From: Butyriboletus loyo
Taxonomy: Eukaryota > Basidiomycota > Agaricomycetes > Boletales > Boletaceae
Direction of reading: 5' to 3'
DNA length: 64,000 bases
Assembly (NCBI GenBank): GCA_038093515.1
Contig: JBBPSI010000061.1
Span: 62,001-126,000, forward strand
This document shows positions 11,203 through 24,048 of this stretch, in pieces; positions within the stretch are counted from its first letter, which is position 1; each line of letters begins with the position of its first letter. A program made the translations under genes and the position numbers. The notes beneath the pieces are model-generated. The model ran no database searches and was not told the origin of the DNA. It worked only from the letters and a program-made list of their open reading frames with translations.

Positions 11203-14200
11203 CTATAATGCAGCCAGGAGAACCGAAATCTGATCACCCCGAGCTCGGACAATCAGGGTCGATGCAGCGGGGATTCAGACGCATCAAGAACGGATCGCAA
11301 ACGAGCAAAAAAAGCATGAAAACATCAAGGTCACTCACGTCAAGCAGGTCCCCGAGTTCAGCTGCAGTCATACCCACGCCGCGCTGCTCTTTGGTAACCG
11401 TCGGAGGGCGATATCGATCGTGACACAGACCGACCACAATGCGCGCCAACAGGCCTGCTACACGGCGGGTTTCGTCGAGAGTCATCTGTGCGTCGTCATC
11501 GTCGTCGTCATCGTCGAACGGGTCTTGCACTCTTCGATCTGGCCCTTCTTGTGCAGACTCGGGCGTGGTTCTGCCTAATCTACCGACGTCTCCACTCTCT
11601 CGGTTTGCCGCGATGGAATCGCAGCAGCGGCGGACGCGCTTCGAGGGCCGCCCTCTCTCCGCGCTTCGACTGCGGTCGCGGTGGGGACTATACCCACTTG
11701 CGTACTTCATTCTCGTCGTGGATGGAGACCTTTCCTGATATGACTCTTCCGTTGCTTGTAGCATAGGATGACACCCTATCAAGGGAGCTTGAGAGCGTTT
11801 CGACGACGCTTGCGGTATAGACGAGAAGCGCGTGCTTATTTCAGAGTCCCGGGGTCCGCTTCCAAGGGGTTGACCCAAGATTACATCGCTGTGTGGGCTA
11901 TTCGAGCCCGAAGCTGCGGTGATGCAAGTCAATGTGCCCCTGGGCTCTATCGCAGGTCCAGGCTGGACGTGAACAGTGGTAGCAGGCTGTGCGAAATCGT
12001 CTGATTCGGTGTCGTAATCCAAGTCAAGTGACGAACGTGCCAGATGGGGGTTGAAGGGAGGGGAAGATATTGATCCATGATGGCTACTATCTTCCATGTC
12101 GCCGTCGACGCTGTCTCCATCGTGGATATGGCGAAGACGCTCGACACATTCCTGAACGCTAATTAACCTTGCTTTGAGTTCTGTCAGCGAAGCGATTGCT
12201 TCAGGACCCCCTTCAACCCTTTCGGCTAAGTCACCAAAAGAAGCTCCCAAATGCGGCAGAGCGACAAACAAGGCGACGAGGATACAACATAGCCAAAGGT
12301 TGTGTGACATTTTCCCGTCAGAGTTGATAACCAAGTCATGACTGATCCAAACAGACCTGTCACCGGTCAGAAACGAGAGCGGTCCTGTCAAGGGAGACCG
12401 CGGATTGAATACCAGTCCATCGTCCTGTTCGTCCCATGCTGCATCCGAACTCCATATACCCGCAACGTAAGTAAAAGCGCGCAGCATGTTTTCCCAAGCA
12501 GACGCTTCGCTTAGATGACTGACAGTTCCACTTGCGGAAGGTTCGCCAACACCAATAGATACAAACAGCGAAGGAGTGGCTTCGCTGTGCACGATGCCCT
12601 GACCACAGGGTTGTCGTTCCTTATCGTAAATGGGGCTCACAGTCAGCACCGCCGTGATCGGTGAAGTCACTCACCCTGAACGTGTTCCTGATTTCAAGAT
12701 GTCCGAACATAGAAGCTTCCATCACGGCATAGTCATCCTCCCCGACGGATGCATCCCCCAGCCCGACATACTCGAACAGCTTCCTCACTGTCGATGGCGG
12801 GTCGAACACCATTCGGACGGTGTCATATTCATTCTCGGGGAGCATGAAGCCATATCGAGAGAGGAGCGCTGCGTTGGACAAGGAACCGTATGTATTAAAC
12901 ACTTCACTGAGTGGGGGGATGGCCTGCACGGTGCGCATTTCAAGGTAGTCGATCTCGCTGGATGTCGGTGAACCACCATGCGACAGTGGATGTACATTTG
13001 ATTTGATTGAAGCAAGGACCGTCGTACTTCCCATCTCACGATCGTGCTCACATTCGGCGAGAGAACCGCATTCGACGCAAACGTCATAATCGCTCTGCAA
13101 GCGAGAACCATCAATCCTCCGAATATAGGTCATCCAAAGCAAGTGGCAGTCGGGCGAAGATGGGCCATCATTCACCCGTCCGATAGAGTGCGACTTGGAC
13201 GAGAAGGATCGGGTTTCATTACTCACCTCCATTTGTACATGATTATCATTTGTATGGTTGAAACTGGAAGGTGGGTCAGATTTACGCACACTCAGCAGCA
13301 AGGAATCGATTGAAAGACAGGTAGAACAAAACGCCCCCGTCATCGAGTTCTCGCACACGATGTCCCCTTCACCAGTGCGATGGAGCGGGAAATGAGATGG
13401 TCAGAGGTAGGGGGTAGCGACGGCCACCTCCCGTCTACCCGAGCCGCAAGCGTAATTAAAACTTGTGATTCTCAGCCGTGAACAAGCATCATTAGAGTGA
13501 GGTAGCAACCAACAAGGCAGATGCCTATATTTGGATACGGGGACCTCGTGGCGCTAATGCCACGCCTCGTGTAAAGTCGGCCGAGAAGGTGATGAGTGAC
13601 TTACGCGTCGGCAATTGGAACCATTGCTAGTCCATGATACGCATCCACCCAGAATGCCCGTGATGAAACGAGCGAGTACGCGTGGCAAAATCCCGGGAAC
13701 GAAACTCCGTATAGTCTTGGGTCGGTATCTGCAGTGGAATCCCAAGGTTTATCTGGTCTATATTCCGGCCCAGGGTTGGTCGAGGCTGCATGAAACGTGG
13801 GTTCCACGACATCATGGTAGTATTGACGTACTTCTTCCTGCTTGCAAACTACGCGTCAGTTATTCAGCACTTGGCTATGAACACATGGATAGTCAACAAA
13901 GAAATCAATAATAAGGACTAAAAAAAGAAGGCGAAAGGAAGGCGAACACAATCAAATTGTTTTGCAAGTTTGCTGGATCAAGGGTCCACGGAAACTCGTG
14001 GGCGAACTTGTCCGTACAAACCTAAATGGCGCGGCAGATAGGGAAGTGACTGAACGAATCCAGGAGACTGCATTTGCATCAAACAGAAAGCGTGAAGAGT
14101 TAGGGGAATCCGATCATCCAAGAATGAGGGAAATAAATTGGGCAGAATCGAAATAATGTGGTTGTGGTAATTGAATTCGGGAAATCCAACGTCAACAAGA

Positions 14201-16021
14201 CGTTGATCGGGTTGCAATCAACACAGACCTGGCCACGAGGGTAACATGCCCCGCTGATAGCAAATGAAGACCCTTGCACCGACCTGTGGAACCGGCATCT
14301 GGTATCATAACTGCCGTAGCTTTGCTAAGATGGTGCGGACACAAAACGGATGAACAACCACGACAGATCAAAAGATCCGCCGGACATCCCCGAGTCACGA
14401 TCGTTGTTACACCGCACGCCTCGTGTCAGGCGCTCATGTACCTATTCACGAGCGACGTCGTATACAGTGCGTGTCCGCCACCGCATGGCCCACTTCCATC
14501 AATCACCATGCATGCGGTAGCCTACGGGAAAATGCGAGCGGCAGCCTGATGATATGAAGCTGCCAGCCAGCGCATCGCGAAGGGTGTAAGACCAAAGCAG
14601 AAAGAGATAATTGTGTCCCGAAGCGCATCAAGAAGTAATAAAATGGACGGGAATGAATGAATGAAATATAAAGAATAGATTGACACGTGCAGTGGAAAGA
14701 CGTTGGAAAGGGTATGATAAGTCCCGTCCAGTAATTCGCAAGGTCCCGAAGGAGCCAAGCTGAGAAAAGCAAATTGAAAGCAAATGAAGAGACTTGAGAG
14801 AAGAAGAAAGATATAGCAGAGTGAACGAAACATAGGTTTATCAGACTCACCATCAAGCTTACCTGCTCCCGATCAATCTCTGTGACTTCCAACCAGTCCC
14901 TTGCATTCTGGCTGTCGTGCAGCCATACGCCACAGGGACATTGGGAAAGGGTGTTCTGTTGTTGATATTTATCTGCTGCACCCGAGGTGTCATTAGTGTT
15001 CAAGCATCCGCGAGGTGAACAAGTGCATGGCCGAGTTTCTATGACGTCGTCGATGCCCCAAAAGACGGCGATGTCCACTGTTTCCCGCGGTAGGGTCTGA
15101 AGGTAACTGAACCATCGTGAAAGTGGACCCAGTAAGCTTGATAAAGCAAATCATGTCGAAATCATCATTGAAAAGGAATCCGCAGATATGGAAAATCCCG
15201 GATTCATAATTGGAAGATGCGATGATCGTATAATGGGGGCAGTGTATTAGGCGAAATGGAGTTGGCGTTGATGTCCGCGCGCTCATCCAAGTAGGGTTCG
15301 CATACATGATTATTTTGGCGTTTTTGTAGTGTGAGAATGGTAGCGATAGGGGTAAACGAACACGTCAAGCGACGTCCAAGCGACGATAACAAAGGGAGCA
15401 GGGCTGTCAACACCGCGGCCAACAAGCGCCAGAAAAGATAAAAGAAGCTTACGCACAGTTCTCCGTAGAGCGCGAGAGCAAGGGAAAGGTGTGCACCATG
15501 ACCAAAAGGTACAAATGATATTTGCCGGGAGAAGAAGCACGACTTGACAGACAAAACGGCGGACTTTGGAATATAAACGACTGCAATACCAAAAGATAAG
15601 TTAGCACCCAAAGAAAGATGGAGTGCCTTTGCACCCAATTCTGGGCGAGGAAATGGGATGTGACATTCTCACTGAAGAGTCAATGGCCCCACAGTCTGAA
15701 AAAGCGGGCGAGTGATTGGCATCTCCAATAACACTCGCTCACAGACCTTCGTGTGCCGAACGGCGCATCAAAGGAAGGGAACACGAATGACTTCCGCGAC
15801 CGGGACGCCGAAGGGTGGTTTGATGGGGACTCACGGGTATGATCGCATTCGATCAGCTCTTCGCGTGAATACACGGAGAGTCCGCGTTCGCGGGAGGGTT
15901 CGTCGGAGGCTATCGAGTCGGCTTCGTAGTGAGGGCTGTCGATGATCTGTAACCTCGAGTCAATCTGGATGCGATTGTCCGTACACCAGGACATCAGCAT
16001 CGTTATTCTCCTTGACGACAT
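11203..16021 (-). CDS. SET-domain protein lysine methyltransferase (SETD6/Rkm-like)
   Basis: Exons 15835-16021, 15457-15580, 14863-15136, 13605-13837, 13227-13263, 12675-13094, 11339-12598 and probably 11203-11229; phases agree throughout (853 aa). The SET domain is split over six exons: IPKSAVLSVKSC (about residue 66), LPRETVDIAVFWG, VSSRAFWVDAYHGLAMVPIA, DAFNHT (about 271-276), then a Cys-rich DVCVECGSLAECEHD insert and EVFNTYG-LSNAALLSRYGF (about 349-368). NH and the GY-type end motif are the S-adenosylmethionine site of this class, which methylates non-histone substrates such as ribosomal proteins. A substrate-binding helical domain follows, interrupted by about 250 disordered residues ending in eight Asp. 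Introns of 254, 320 and 1,025 nt are exceptional here. The last 27-nt exon is uncertain; reading through instead gives a stop at 11234. Confidence 0.85.
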
Positions 16022-16253
16022 CGACCAAGAGAAGACCGGGTAGGCTCTCGCTGGATAGCCGTTCAAACGTGAGGAGGGGCGCTGCTCCGAGGCTTGCGAG
16101 GATAACACTAAAAAAGACTTGGCTAACACTTAACCGATTCCCACACCTCTCCGTGAGTCCGACTTCTTTTCTTTTCTATTCACGTCAGACAGGGACAAGC
16201 TGCCGTCATTAAATAATGCAACTACTCGTACTTATCAGATGCACGAAAGACGT

Positions 16254-17229
16254 TCACTCCTTCTTGTCTTTGGGGGTAGTTGATCTCGCAGCTTCTGCTT
16301 TTTCTGCCTTCTCAATTTGTGCCAGCTCCTTCAGCTCAACCCGGCGTGCATATTCCTGGCCACCCTGTTCCAAAAATAAACCTCAGCCGACCGTAAAAAT
16401 ATAATCGCATGTGAGACGCAAGGGAGGAAACGAAGAAAACATCGAGAAGCCTCCGGAAAGACCGATAGTGCGGGAAACGGCGTCGGCTACGAGACGACGC
16501 GAGAATACATGTGCTGCGCCTGAGAAAGAAGGCGGTACGTCGGGCGACGTCGCACCATCCAAGAACCAAGCCGAACGGCCGCGCGGTCGGTAATCAGGAC
16601 TTACCTGTAATCCCAGTATCGCTCCAAGAACAAGCATCATAATCGTATTCCCGGCCGACAAGATTCTCATGGCTTCGATGCGGTCATCCATGGTATCCAC
16701 CTCGGCTGGGGTTACAATCGTGCGCAAGCACGGAACTGTCACAGCCACGTAGACCGATATCGTGAAGAGGTAAGCGGCTTGGACCGGTTCGTGAGTACGA
16801 AGCACTCTCAGAAGGCTGCCAAACGGGCTTCACCTAAGCTCGAGCCGTCAAAGAACATAGCGCTCTCGTCCCATTGGATGAGCTTTGCAACAAAGCCGGT
16901 CAGCCCAACTCCTATGAAGCCATGCAAAAGCGCCTAGAATAGTTCCGTCAACTTGTGGAACCAGGTGAGGCTCCTGATGGACCGACCTTGATGGCGGGAG
17001 GCGCGTTAAAGAACGTAGCATAAAACTGGAATCCATCCTTGATAGTGTCTTCTGTTAGGTTCTGGTACAAAATCCGGTAGTCGACGAAGAAACATATGAA
17101 CAACACCCCTTTAAAATGTTATGCAGCACCATGAAGGTGGAGTCAGCGAACCTACAACCTGTGCACGGAGCGCAACACACCAAGAAAAAACGAGCAGGAT
17201 GCCAGTACTGCGCCTTGTTTGAAGCCCAT
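16254..17229 (-). CDS. SHR3: Shr3-type ER packaging chaperone for amino-acid permeases
   Basis: Exons 17181-17229, 16987-17108, 16834-16933, 16605-16777 and 16254-16364 join in phase to 184 aa. The protein starts MGFKQGAVLASCSFFLG and has the Shr3 family landmarks: VDYRILY after the first hydrophobic segment, FFNAPPAIKALLHG before the second, FFDGSSL before the third and RILSAGNT before the fourth. The tail GGQEYARRVELKELAQIEKA is charged and ends in KDKKE, a KKxx-like ER-retrieval signal. Known role in yeast: keeps amino-acid permeases from aggregating in the ER membrane and links them to COPII export. Four membrane spans and family-typical length. It lies head-to-tail with IPI3, only 88 bp after its stop. 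Confidence 0.92.
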
Positions 17230-17317
17230 CTTTGAGTCCGGCTGAAGCGTGCTCGTCGTCAACGTCAACGTCGGTTTGTTCACACGGTCTCGCAGCCACA
17301 AGCGCTTTTTATTTTTC

Positions 17318-19083
17318 CTACTCATCGCCTACTCGCGACGCAGACTGTGGGTTACTCTGGAGCACCCTTTGCACGACGACTTGCCATATCGCATCGTTCA
17401 CGCCCTTTGCCTTCCCCAACTGCTCCTTCAACTGCTCCACCTCCACCTCGAGCTCTGCAACTCTACTTGTCAACTGGGCTCCCAAAGGCTCTGCTTCAGT
17501 CGGCTGAACGAATGAAAAAAGATCCCGTTTAAATTCAGATTCGGGGTAGTCATATCCACACCGGCCAATGTGTGATGTCTGTCGAAATGAGCAGTCGCTC
17601 CCTCTTCCGACGCAGGTGAACAACTGACCTCGTTGGTGATCGGTAACATCATCGACACCTCGTGCAGCTCTCTTGCGTTCACATCTCTCATCCGATGGAA
17701 TGCTGCAACTGGCCGCACTGGCATCACATCGCGGGCGTCTGTCACGCTAGCCACGTTCAGAGAGAGACTGATATGGCCCACGAGGTCCGGAGGCCTGAGC
17801 ATCGTTGCGAGGAACGATATCGACATGCTTTTATGTGTGGAGATCGTCCGCAAGAGTTGATGTGACGCAATGTCATAGACATGGATGAGCCCCGATGCTG
17901 TTCCAACCACAAGCAGTGACCCGCTCATTGAGATACAAAGAGCAGTCACAGGCTGACCAACCTCAATGAGCCGGTTTCGCCCTGTTGTGCTGTCCACATC
18001 CAAGCGGACGACGTCGGATGCACCTGCGCCCCCGACAGCTTCGATAAAGGGTCCCGGATTATTTTTTATTTCGCGTTCGCGAAATAGGTGTACCTGGAAG
18101 ATGGATCCATCGGGTGAAGAGGCGAAGAAGAGGCGCTCGGTAATGTCCCAGACGATGCAACGTATTGGCTTTGGAAAATGGAAAGTCGTTATCAAGGACT
18201 GGGTTGCCAGATCCCACAACTAATCATGCTGTCAGCCGAGTCGAGAACCAACCGGTTTGACAGTCTGGTCACCTTTACGGTATGGTCAAGCGACCCAGTC
18301 AATACACGACACATCGGAAATGGGCCTAGACTGCAGACGACATCCGTCACTGGAAGGGTGTGGTCCGATAGCGTGAATTGTGGAAGTGGGTGATCATTTT
18401 GACGATCATCATCTACCAATCTAGGGGGAGGACAGGGTCAGTTCACAGGACCCTTTACGCCAAGAAAATCAACACGGACTTCGACACTGACCAGACGCTG
18501 ACACCAGAATCTTCGCTGGCAGATACCAATACTGTTCCGTCGTAGGTGAATTTCAACACGTTCACTTGGCGATAGTGAGCATCCCAAGAGTTGTAGAGTA
18601 TGCCCGACGCGACCTACTATCAAAAGGGTCATTGGCCTAGGGCATACGGGAAAAGATGAAAGGAAACGCGCCTCCCAGAGATATATCCGTCCCTGAGCGG
18701 TACCACAGGCACAGTATCTTGCCTTTTGATCTAGTGCCAGACAAGTTGGCTTTTCCGGCAAAACCATCTTTAGGGCAATCTGATCCTGTTCGGTTGTTGG
18801 CAGACGGTCCTTGGGGGATTCGGGATATACGCACCTTTTGAAAATTATAGACATGTAAAAGGGCCTTGTCTGATTGCGCTGCGAGCATAATTCCTCCCCG
18901 ACCATCCTTTGTCTCTACAAAGACACTGCAATGCGGAGTAGAGCTAGTTTGCTTGAAGGAGGAGAGGACGTTGCTTGTTTGGAGGTCATGCAAGACGAAT
19001 GCTCCCGGTCCTGAGGCTGATCCTGGCCCTGAACCTGATGGCTGGGGCGCCGTGGCACACAATACGACCTCCAGGAGACCCAT
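17318..19083 (-). CDS. IPI3: Ipi3/WDR18-like WD40 protein of the Rix1 complex
   Basis: Exons 18835-19083, 18672-18785, 18480-18613, 18273-18420, 17629-18219 and 17318-17578 give 498 aa. WD40 landmarks include GRIYLWE, SEDSGVSVWSV, LSDHTLPVTDV, TGSLDHTVKLWD and GLIHVYDI, with LSDHTLPVTD shared by the Ipi3/WDR18 family. The last exon encodes an amphipathic coiled coil (ELEVEVEQLKEQLGKA, about residues 450-470). In yeast, Ipi3 with Rix1 and Ipi1 is needed for ITS2 processing and late 60S maturation in the nucleus. I chose ATG 19083 (MGLLEVVLCATA) because it starts directly on the first beta strand; another ATG lies at 19181 in a frame that does not continue. Intron 18614-18671 appears to be GC-AG (GAG|GCGCGT). 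Divergent from the J-protein across 208 bp. Confidence 0.9.
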
Positions 19084-19291
19084 AAGCTTGTACCGGGACA
19101 CTTGCCAGCAGGCGAGCGTTGCGTCGTGGCAGGATTGCTAGAAAGATCGAGCGCAGCCACAAGCAGTTCACTGTCTTGCATGACGGTGGCCACGACCCAC
19201 CTTGACTCGTTTGTCCATCTGCTCGTCTTCCCAACTTTCGGTCACATTTAATAGTTCCAACTAGTTCTAGCTTTTTTTTGTCGACGAGACC

Positions 19292-20571
19292 ATGGCCACG
19301 AATCTCTACGAAGTATTGGGCATTAGCCGCAATGCAACTCCGGAGGAAGGTAGGCCATGAGTACATCTGCCGGACCGCGTCTGTAGTGCTCAAACATTCT
19401 CCAAGTCCGAAGGGCCTACAGGAGAAAGGCTTTGGAGACCCATCCTGATCGCCTGCCCCAAGGTGCCTCTCCAGCCGAGAAATCTGCCTCTGAGGGCATG
19501 TTCCGCAAGGTATGCACACATCCTCGCTGTCTCGCCATTTATCGCTCACCTGAGCCACGCCCTCAGGTAAATAACGCATACGAAGTCTTGTGTGACCCTC
19601 AGAGCAGAGCATCATACGATCAACACGGTGTCTGGCCCGCTCCAGAACCTGCCCCCCAAGGCCCTTTCGCCGACGAACCCCACGAACCCTTCTCAGACCC
19701 TTTCCTCAACAACCCCTTCTTCCGTGGTCCTCGCGTGGATCCATTTGGTGGTTTCGAGTTCGGCTCGCGAAATGGCCCAAGTGGCTTCACTGATCCATTC
19801 GTCTTGTTCGACTCGATATTTGGTAACCTTCACAGAGCATTCGAGGCAGATTCCTTCTTTGATGATCCATTCGGACGCCGCGGTTTCGGATCGAATCACT
19901 TTGGTGGTGGTTTCGTTAACGGCGGTTTCCCTTTCATGTTGCCTTCCCCATTCGATTTCAGTGGCGGAGGTATGCGGAGCAGCAGCATGCAATCATTCGG
20001 CAATAGCGGAAACGGAGGGAGGTGGGTTTCTGAGAGTTGGACGAGCTCCACTGTCAATGGTGTGGCGCACACCAAGTGTGTGCGCAGGGACTCGGATGTG
20101 AGCATTCGGGTTCTATGCTTGTCCTCCCTCTCATATTGACAAACGACATAGGGCAATGAGCACGTTACCTATCGGTACCCGGACGGAACCGAGCGTCGTA
20201 CGATAAACGGTATCGAGCAGTCAACTTCACAGCCTCCAAGGGCCTTGCTACCGAGCGCCCCTCCTGTGCCACCTGTATCTTATCCGACCCAAGACGCTAG
20301 CATGCTGCCTCCTACGCCTCCTCCCTACTCCGAAGTGGTTGCTCAACCACTTCTCCATTCACGTTCGACGAGGCATCACGGTCGTTACAACGATTATCCT
20401 GGCGATAGACATGAGCACAGACACAGACACAGACACGAGTACTCGTCGCGAGACAAAGAAAGAGAGAGGGGTAGGGAGTATGAGATTGAGCGGGGTGGGC
20501 ATGGCTATCGCGATGATGGACATGGGCATGATGCGCAGAACGGCTCGTCTTGGAAGTTTTGGGGGCACTGA
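19292..20571 (+). CDS. J-domain protein (DnaJ/Hsp40, DNAJB6-like layout)
   Basis: Exons 19292-19349, 19406-19509, 19567-20097 and 20152-20571; 370 aa. An N-terminal J domain (residues about 3-75) starts LYEVLGISRNATPEE and contains the catalytic HPD (ETHPDRL) that stimulates Hsp70 ATPase; it ends ASYDQHG. A long Gly/Phe-rich region follows (DPFGGFEFG, FDSIFGNLHRAF, DDPFGRRGFG), then a Ser-rich part with SSSMQSFGNSGNGG and VRRDSDGNEHVTYRYPDGT, which resembles the DNAJB6/B2 layout lacking a zinc domain. The C-terminus is His/Arg/Glu-rich (HEHRHRHRHEY) and ends KFWGH. Likely a cytosolic or nuclear co-chaperone; client unknown. Confidence 0.9.
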
Positions 20572-20922
20572 AAAGGCAAGACAGTGCAATGTTGGAACTC
20601 GGCGGATTGATAGTGTGTTCTTGCATCCTACTTGCCTCGAGCTTTATTTTGCGGTCACTCGCTCAAGTTATCTGCTTGACGATACCTCAGCCTAGTGCAA
20701 CGCCTTAAATTTTATGTACTTTCTCATCGTCTCGTTTTTTTTTGTTTCCATTATCCTCTAAACTCTTGTAAGGTATAAATGTCCTGATAGCAACACCGTT
20801 CTCGTATTTTTTGTCTAAAGGCTTTGTGATGTTGTGAGCATTGATTGGGTAACGTAGTATACTCGTGCCTACTGGGGCGCGTTACATTCATCTAGGGCGA
20901 CATTGACGCTCTTCGAAAAGAT
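20572..20922. other. Convergent intergenic region
   Basis: Lies between the 3' ends of the J-protein (+) and the disordered protein (-). AT-rich with T-tracts; no gene seen. It presumably holds both 3' UTRs. Confidence 0.6.
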
Positions 20923-23917
20923 TTACAATCCTTCGAAGAACGACAGATCCTGTGCCGATAATCCACCCTTCTGCTTCGGCTTCGCGGGTTGCAATGATGC
21001 GGTATTTGCACTCGTGGCGGGGAGAGCGGTGCCCAGAGAAGAGAACGAAAGTACGGGTGTAGATGTAGAAGGCATTAGTGGAGGGGACGGCTGTAGTGAG
21101 TTCCTAGATCCAAGTCCCTTTCCTGGGCCGCCAGCGACCCCAAAAGGCGCACGCAAGGCACCCATCGCAGGAGATGACACCGTGGAATGCGTCCCAATTT
21201 CCCCAACCACACTCAGTGGCAAGGGCAAAACCTTCAAACCGCCACTAGGAGTATTACCGTCACCCAATAAATCAAAAGTCTCCTCTCCGATCAATGGTTT
21301 TGGCGACGTAGAGGGCGGAGGTCGTGGAATTGCCTTAACTTCCTGTTCATCTAATGCGGGAGAGTTTGGCCACAATAGCCCCCCGCGCGCTGCCGCATGG
21401 TCAACGAGGATCTGCGTACGCTGACGTTCTGTATCGCTGACAGATGGAACCGAGAACGCGCTGTCAATGAGGCTGGTATGAACAGTTGGTGAGGCGAACG
21501 TCAGACTCGGGGTATGGGCATGGTAGACACGGGAAGTGAGAGTATCGATACGTGATGGTCGCTGAGGTTTGATGGGCAATGGAGGGGGTGACGGTGTGCG
21601 TTTCCTATTCTCACCTCGCACCACTGAAGGTGGAGAAACAAAATCATCAAAACTATCCAGAGAAGCAGAAACAGAAGATTGTGTAGAGCATAACTGATCT
21701 ACCGAAGTTCGAGATACGGGACTCAATATTGATGATGTGGAGGACCAGCTTGGGTAGTGTGTCCGGTCGTACGTACGACGGGGGGGTGGTGAGGGCGGTG
21801 AAGGAGATCTTTGAGAAGGGTATGAATCCGGAGACGGAAATGGTGCAGGAGCTGAAGATGGAAAAGATGTAAATGCTGTGAATTCGTCGTCGGAGTCGTA
21901 ACAGTCATGGAACGAGGAGGTACCAGCGCTCCGCGCCGCGGATGAATGGCCAGGAGTTATTATCGGGGGGAAGGCACTTGGTCGGGGTGTTTGTGGAGGA
22001 GAGACTGGTGGTGGGGGGAGGAGTGGTGGAATAGAGAGTGATTGGGGAACATTTTGAAGTGGGTGAATTGAGAAGGAAGCATGAGGCTGAGAGCTGGGCT
22101 GAGAGCTCGGTTGGAGTCTTTGCTGTATTGACGGTATGCTCGACCGTGCAAACGCGATGGTTGGTGTTTCTGCGTCTTTCAGAGATGAAGGGGGACTTTG
22201 TGCACGCGAAAATGAAGCCGCGGGCTTCGATGATAGTGGGGGAATCAGGACAGGAACATTATGTGTGTGGCTTGCACCTTGCATCCAGAAGGTTGTTGGT
22301 GCACTTCCGTTCCCACTGACACCATCCAAGGTTCCAAGCCCGAGTGCCGAAGAGGGACGGGTTGACAGTATTGGTTGCTTGGAAGGTGGCGGAATCGGGG
22401 GTGGTAATTTTGGCGGAAGAGGTGATGAATTGCTCACACCTGTGAGTGCGTCCACGGCCTTATCGTCGATGTCTCCGTCAAGCGGATCACTTGCACTCGG
22501 CACGATGTCAGAGAGGAACTCGAGGTCATCAGAAGTGAGCGACAAGGAGCTGTGCTGAGCGTTTTTCGTGAGCGAAAACCGATTTAGGAAGCGCGAAACA
22601 GCTGAAGGAGCCGATGCAGTTGTTACCACTGTAGAGTAAGAATCTGGAGGAGGCGGTGGCGGTACAACAGGGATGGGTGCGTTTGATGGCGACGCAGCTT
22701 GCGAAGACGGTGGATGGGGGGCAGACTTGACACTTTCTAGACTTGGCCTTACAGGCGACCTGGATCGCTCGCTGGGTGTCTTGGTCGGAGCTGCTTGGAT
22801 TGCGGACACCCTGCGGTTCAAAAACGATAGAAAGCCACCGGTAGCTTTCCCTGGTTTCGACTCCTCGAAAGTGCTGAGACGATTTTCCTTTTCAAGGACT
22901 CTCCACCCAACATGGACCGTATCTGGAACGACATCTTGCTCAGTTTTGATGGACTTCTCCCACTCTAACGACCCTTTTGAGGCCAACAAGCGAGACAGAG
23001 GGCTGCTGGCCGACGCAGGCAAATGACGTGTTAGCTTAAGTGCTTCATTCATCGCCTTTGCTGTGGCAGTTGCTGAGAACTGCACAGTCGGTGGTAGTGT
23101 CGAATCGGCAGGAAGTAACTGAGCAAGAAGGGCGGCGCTATGGGAGAACATCAAGATCATTATAAGATGCAAACTGCCAGGTCGCCGAGATTCCAAGACA
23201 TACATATCTGCAAGATCGTCAAAACCCGAACCCCAGTTGTCCTCATTTCTGGTTTCAGATACAGGCCAAATCTCTTGGGAGACTTGCCGGCAATGACGGA
23301 GCAAGGAGTCTAGCGATTCTGGAGGCTGTACTAGACTAAGGAATGAGATGTAGTGTACGTTGATACAAATGTCGTACCACCGCGCGATTAAACTTCTCTT
23401 TCTCCTGGCGGGCAACCTCCCACCGGTCAGGGGGTTGAGTCTCCTTGGGATTAGCCTCGGGAGAGGGTATGGTGCCCCACGCCACGCCCCAGTCATCGCC
23501 GGAGGGATTAAATGCAACCTCGATATTCTCCTCGTCAGATGCATGTGCAACCGATGCAATATTGTGAAGGGTTGCATCAGATATTTCAGGCGCGGGATAA
23601 AAGGCGCCTCGGGGAGGCGATGCGAGACGAGCAACCTGGTTATCCGAAACGGAAGCACCTGTCGCACAAGAAGGTTCTAAGACAGATGGCGAAGACAATT
23701 GGGAGAAGCCACGTTGATCCTGTGTGATGTCCTGTTCCGAGGTCATGTCTTGCGACTGAACGGTGGTAGAAGAATCCCAGGGCGTGACACCTTGAAGCCA
23801 AACTGTGCCTCTAGTTGCGGGCCACTGGGGGGTGGTGTCTGCAGCAGACCATGCAATATCTGCTTCCTGAGGATGCCCGGTGTGATTGTCCCAAGCTGAA
23901 GTCCATGGATTGTCCAT
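20923..23917 (-). CDS. Conserved-looking protein with short N-terminal domain and long disordered tail
   Basis: Exons 23378-23917, 23204-23325 and 20923-23137 give 958 aa. Residues about 1-180 are acidic, Trp-rich at the start (MDNPWTSAWDNHTG, WGVAWGT). A helical segment follows (about 165-310: EVARQEKEKFNRAV, SLDSLLRHCRQVSQEIWP, AKAMNEALKLTRHLP, GFLSFLNRR). The remaining 600 residues are Pro/Ser-rich and disordered, with short motifs DSLDDF, TFDLLGDG and a C-terminal LSAQDLSFFEGL. DLL and FxxL-type motifs occur in clathrin adaptors, so a trafficking role is possible but unproved. The 66-nt intron 23138-23203 is in frame, so splicing is inferred from its GTATGT/CATAG signals and from reuniting the helical segment. 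Divergent from the Ste50-like gene by 131 bp. Confidence 0.8.
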
Positions 23918-23971
23918 CGTGGTTTCTGGTCAAGAGGCTAGTCATAGACACTCCGTCACTTTGCCAGGTAC

Positions 23972-23977
23972 CACGTG
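23972..23977. promoter_or_regulatory. CACGTG E-box in a divergent promoter
   Basis: Palindromic CACGTG lies in the 131-bp gap between the start codons of the disordered protein (23917, -) and the Ste50/Ubc2 gene (24049, +). It is a bHLH (Cbf1/Pho4-type) consensus site. A six-base match can be chance. Confidence 0.3.
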
Positions 23978-24048
23978 ATCTGACAATGTGGTTTGTGGAT
24001 CTTGGGAGTTTCTTCTCTCTCTGTCCCTCCATCTCACTCTGCATTCTC

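Noticed and set aside
19083..19181. Upstream ATG (MQDSELLVAALD) as IPI3 start
   Set aside because: Its frame does not lead into the WD40 sequence without an extra intron; ATG 19083 begins directly on the conserved strand.
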